Source of the DNA: Acidobacteriota bacterium
GTDB taxonomy: Bacteria > Acidobacteriota > Terriglobia > UBA7540
NCBI GenBank assembly: GCA_021780055.1
Contig: JAJXZM010000460.1
Location: 1 to 8,111 of the forward strand
Reading direction: 5' to 3'
DNA length: 8,111 bases
This document shows positions 5,856 through 8,111 of this stretch, in pieces (position 1 is the stretch's first letter; each line of letters begins with the position of its first letter). The notes below the pieces were generated by a model. That model worked only from the letters and a program-made list of their open reading frames with translations. It ran no database searches and had not been told where the DNA came from. Both the position numbers and the translations under genes were made by a program.

Positions 5856-7403
5856 TTACGGCAGAGTGTTGTAATAAACGGTGCTGCTGATCGCACCGCC
5901 CGAGCCAAGTGCCGAAAAGGCCTGGCCGCCGATCAGAATGAAACGGGGCGTTGCCTTTGGTGATTGCAGCGGGCTGACGACTGCCGCCGCGTTGTACATG
6001 TTGGCTTTGATCTGGTTCACCGAGGACGTAATTCCGTTAAATGATGCCAGTGTGCTGTCTGGGTTAATCTGGCTGCGTTCGAGTTCAAGTGAGCCCGGCA
6101 CGCCGTTATAGATTCCCTCAGCGTCGATCACCTGGCCGAAAGCCATCCATGTGATCTGTTTCTTCCGGTTCTTGATGGTCGTTGAGGTAGCAGCCCAGTT
6201 ACCCACGACTCCGTTCATGGCGGTGGCAAAATTTACATTCTGTATGCCCGTGGCGGTGCCTTGCGCGTTGGGGTCTGTGGAACTTGCGCTGTCGCCGCCT
6301 AGCACGTAGAGTTTGCCTGCAAAACCGAAGGCCGTCGCAAAAGAGACCGCCGTCGGATAAGCATTGCTGGACTGGATCCACGTGCCGAGCGTACCGTCCG
6401 ACTGCACCGGCGCGGAGAAGACGTCGGTGGAAGGAGTGCCGTCACTCTTCAGGCCGCCGACGACGTAAACGTACCCATTAAATAACGTTACCGCAGGCCC
6501 CACCAGCGATTCCGGCAGCGAAGACTTAAGCTGCGTCCACTTGCCGACGGCGCCGGTAGAGGGATCAAAGCTGGCATTAAAAACGTCAGTCGTTCCTCCG
6601 GGTGCGTCGGTGGAATTTATCTGGCCCCCGATGACATAAACGAAAGCCGAGCCATCGGGCACCAGGGAATTCTCCGGATTGGCTTCCACCATGCCGTGGT
6701 GCGCAATGGTCTCGGGCAGCACGTTCGCACTCGACGTCCAGCCGGAGATATTGCCTGTGGGGTCAAGCGGACCGACAAACACGTTTGACGTGTTGCCGGT
6801 TCCATCGTAGCCGCCAGTGGTCACAACATAGGCGCTGGTGTCACTTACGGGGATGGCCGCCGCGCGCAGGCCGGTTAGGGGCGTGGGAAGAGCGGTCGCT
6901 TGTGTCCACTGCACGTTGTTCACATTAAAGGTGAGGGTCTGGATGAGGGTGAGGTTGACCGTGTTGCTGGTGCCACCGCTGGTCTTGACCGACACTGTGA
7001 CGGTACCCGGCAGTGTGAAATTCGTTGTACCGTTACCAGTGGGCACGGTGACGGCAATCCCGGTGTCAGTCCAGCCGCCGGCATTTGGCGTAACTGTGGC
7101 CGTGATCCCGCTGGACGACTGGGTAAAGATCACCTGTCCCGGCGAGCTCTGGAAACCACTGCCGTTGATTTCAATGGGCAGGCCAACCGGGCTGGAGGGA
7201 TCGGTTGAAGAGTTGACATTCTGAATTACGGGAACCGGAGGCGGGGCAACGTTGCTTCCACTTGATCCTCCACAGGAAATAAGTAAGGCTGACGCAGTAA
7301 GAAGGAGAACAAAGCCTCCCGCAACGGATATAAATCGGGCCCGATTGCCTGTTGCTCTGAACCTTACCGAGAGAACGGACAGGTCCTCTGACAGAAACTG
7401 CAT
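5856..7403 (-). CDS. lipoprotein with IPT/TIG domain and six-bladed Kelch-like beta-propeller
   Basis: 515 residues from ATG 7403, with GGAGGT at 7415-7410 (6-nt spacing). A long basic N-region (1-26) precedes the hydrophobic segment and the lipobox LISC (41-44), followed by Gly/Ser/Pro-rich linker. Cys44 is the predicted lipidation site, so the protein is anchored in the envelope. Residues about 57-155 form an IPT/TIG immunoglobulin-like domain (VPVIQNVNSSTDP, then PIEINGSGF, and ending TSNTVNLTL). Residues about 163-515 form a propeller. Blades are marked by hydrophobic-GG and a later G-x-W or G-W: VVTTGG (193-198) with W222, YVIGG (256-260) with W289, YVVGG (313-317) with W342, YVLGG (366-370) with W403, a degenerate blade near 420-455, and LIGG (490-493). 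Such proteins bind proteins or polysaccharides at the surface; no enzyme site is visible. It has its own promoter and is divergent from the gene at 7780. Confidence 0.9.
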   Translation of the reverse strand: MQFLSEDLSVLSVRFRATGNRARFISVAGGFVLLLTASALLISCGGSSGSNVAPPPVPVIQNVNSSTDPSSPVGLPIEINGSGFQSSPGQVIFTQSSSGITATVTPNAGGWTDTGIAVTVPTGNGTTNFTLPGTVTVSVKTSGGTSNTVNLTLIQTLTFNVNNVQWTQATALPTPLTGLRAAAIPVSDTSAYVVTTGGYDGTGNTSNVFVGPLDPTGNISGWTSSANVLPETIAHHGMVEANPENSLVPDGSAFVYVIGGQINSTDAPGGTTDVFNASFDPSTGAVGKWTQLKSSLPESLVGPAVTLFNGYVYVVGGLKSDGTPSTDVFSAPVQSDGTLGTWIQSSNAYPTAVSFATAFGFAGKLYVLGGDSASSTDPNAQGTATGIQNVNFATAMNGVVGNWAATSTTIKNRKKQITWMAFGQVIDAEGIYNGVPGSLELERSQINPDSTLASFNGITSSVNQIKANMYNAAAVVSPLQSPKATPRFILIGGQAFSALGSGGAISSTVYYNTLP

Positions 7404-7476
7404 AGTACTACCTCCATCACGTTTGCCACGGTGCTGGCGTGCAGTGGCAATCTAAGCTTCCCCTCTCCAGCGCGGG

Positions 7477-7506
7477 ATTATAGACCACTTAGTTAATTAG
7501 TGTGAA
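7477..7506 (-). promoter_or_regulatory. sigma-70-type promoter of the Kelch-like lipoprotein gene
   Basis: A perfect TATAAT (7482-7477) follows TTCACA (7506-7501, 5 of 6 matches to TTGACA) after an 18-bp spacer on the minus strand. Transcription would start near 7470, leaving a leader of about 66 nt with the GGAGGT ribosome-binding site near its end. The palindrome AAGTATACTT at 7505-7514 abuts and slightly overlaps the -35 box, which suggests an operator. Confidence 0.65.
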
Positions 7507-7524
7507 GTATACTTTAGTACCATT
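7505..7524. promoter_or_regulatory. operator-like element, copy 1 (palindrome next to the -35 box)
   Basis: A perfect 10-bp palindrome, AAGTATACTT (7505-7514), runs into TACTTTAGTACCATT (7510-7524). The latter matches 14 of 15 bases of the second copy at 7589-7603. Its contact with the lipoprotein -35 box fits a repressor site, or an activator bound directly upstream. Confidence 0.45.
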
Positions 7525-7570
7525 AGAGATTTCGGCTTAATTGATTGAAACGATGGATCTTAGAGTTTTC

Positions 7571-7586
7571 TGGCCCCGTCGGTGCT
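7571..7586 (+). promoter_or_regulatory. sigma-54-like (-24/-12) site facing the small secreted protein gene
   Basis: TGGCCCCGTCGGTGCT has the invariant GG (7572-7573) and GC (7584-7585) at the required 12-bp offset and agrees with most of the TGGCACG-N4-TTGCW consensus. It would start transcription near 7597, leaving a leader of about 180 nt before the ATG at 7780. One site by eye is weak evidence. No clear sigma-70 alternative was seen in this direction; TTGCTT at 7602 lacks a good -10 partner. Confidence 0.3.
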
Positions 7587-7588
7587 GA

Positions 7589-7603
7589 TACTTAAGTACC
7601 ATT
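7589..7603. promoter_or_regulatory. operator-like element, copy 2
   Basis: TACTTAAGTACCATT contains the perfect palindrome TACTTAAGTA and differs from the copy at 7510-7524 by one base. It lies 79 bp from the first copy and only 3 bp after the sigma-54-like site, close to where transcription of the plus-strand gene would start. Confidence 0.45.
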
Positions 7604-7779
7604 GCTTGGGGCTTATGGTTTATGCTAAACGAATTAAAGAGGGGTGGTGTCTGTCGGTGGACAGGGGCAATGCCGGCTGGTGACGCTCGACTGATGGGGC
7701 TCAATGACGATATTCTCCCTGGTTTTGCCGGTGCGGGCAGGTTCGACGTGCCCAGTGCGTTATTTCTCAGGAGGCATGT

Positions 7780-8111
7780 ATGAAACGATTCTTGCAGGCA
7801 AGTCTTATAGGTTTTCTTACGTTTTCTTTTGCGCTGCTAGTGATGCCAGCGGCAGCTGTGGCCCAACAATCAACTAATGATCAGGCCACATTGACGCTGA
7901 AGCAGGTGAAAGAGCGACTGAAACAGAACAAGCAATACCTGAATCAGGCGAGGAAAATGGCCAAGGCCGGAGACGCGCAGGGGCTGAATACGGCCCTCGA
8001 TAACTACGACCGCAACATGGCGGGATTGAACACGGCGATCAGCCATGGAGGGATCCAGGGCAGTCCGTCGCAACAGCAGGACGCCTATAACCGCGTTCAA
8101 TCGGCCACTCA
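7780..8111 (+). CDS. small secreted helical protein, function unknown (partial, 3' end missing)
   Basis: The frame is open from ATG 7780 to the right edge (110 codons). AGGAGG (7769-7774) lies 5 nt before this ATG. An overlapping ATG at 7776 is in another frame and too close to the ribosome-binding site. Residues 1-28 are a clear signal peptide (MKRF, hydrophobic core, cleavage after AAAVA), and the mature protein starts QQSTND. Residues about 38-90 are charged, Gln/Asn/Lys-rich amphipathic helix (LKQVKERLKQNKQYLNQ, then MAKAGDAQGLNTALDNYDRN), probably a helical hairpin or short coiled coil. Residues 96-110 begin another helix (QQQDAYNRVQSAT). The style recalls secreted DUF5667-type proteins, but the visible part is too short to assign. 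It is divergent from the lipoprotein gene and may share regulation with it. Confidence 0.8.
   Translation, partial: MKRFLQASLIGFLTFSFALLVMPAAAVAQQSTNDQATLTLKQVKERLKQNKQYLNQARKMAKAGDAQGLNTALDNYDRNMAGLNTAISHGGIQGSPSQQQDAYNRVQSAT

Larger units (their letters stand above)
7404..7779. other. divergent intergenic region with promoters in both directions
   Basis: 376 bp without a gene. It holds the lipoprotein promoter (7506-7477), two copies of a palindromic element (7505-7524 and 7589-7603), a sigma-54-like site facing right (7571-7586), and a small hairpin CTGTC-GGTG-GACAG at 7651-7664 in the likely leader of the plus-strand gene. Its AT-rich core (7485-7560) contrasts with GC-rich DNA at 7660-7750. 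Confidence 0.65.

Noticed and set aside
7641..7696. Short leader peptide starting at GTG near 7645
   Set aside because: The GAGGGG stretch directly touches the GTG with no proper spacing, and the 16-codon product shows no attenuator-like codon run.

Overview
This window looks like a chromosomal segment of an Acidobacteriota bacterium (Koribacter, Sulfotelmatobacter or Solibacter type). The basis is the combination of a very large Oar-like TonB-dependent receptor with an N-terminal carboxypeptidase-regulatory domain, a secreted TPR protein, and a lipoprotein with an IPT/TIG domain and Kelch-like blades. Base composition is moderately GC-rich, with AT-rich intergenic stretches. Taxonomy is inferred from gene content only.

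Layout from right to left along the minus strand: (1) an IPT/TIG plus Kelch-like lipoprotein (7403 to 5856); (2) an unrecognised Arg-rich protein (5541 to 4570), probably followed by a terminator hairpin; (3) a secreted TPR protein (4215 to 2803); (4) the first 772 codons of an outer-membrane TonB-dependent receptor (2318, running off the left edge). On the plus strand, divergent from the lipoprotein, a small secreted helical protein starts at 7780 and runs off the right edge. Gaps between the minus-strand genes are about 310 to 480 bp, so each gene is more likely its own transcription unit than part of one operon. Four of the five products carry export signals, so the segment mainly encodes cell-envelope or periplasmic proteins. 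No direct functional link between them can be shown from the sequence.

The intergenic regions hold the most unusual signals. Between the TPR and receptor genes is a regular array of six copies of an AACGACCGYTAAGAA-like element with alternating 15/16 and 31 bp spacing. It lies downstream of a good sigma-70-like promoter, so it may be transcribed as part of the receptor mRNA leader. Between the TPR gene and the unrecognised gene is a 24-bp stretch that reads exactly like the 3' end of a tRNA or tmRNA (T-loop, T-stem strand, acceptor strand, ACCA), with no 5' half nearby. This is a candidate integration scar. In the divergent region before the lipoprotein, two copies of a TACTTWAGTACCATT element lie 79 bp apart, one abutting a near-consensus promoter and the other next to a sigma-54-like site facing the small secreted protein gene. 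No transposase, integrase, CRISPR array, rRNA or complete tRNA was seen.
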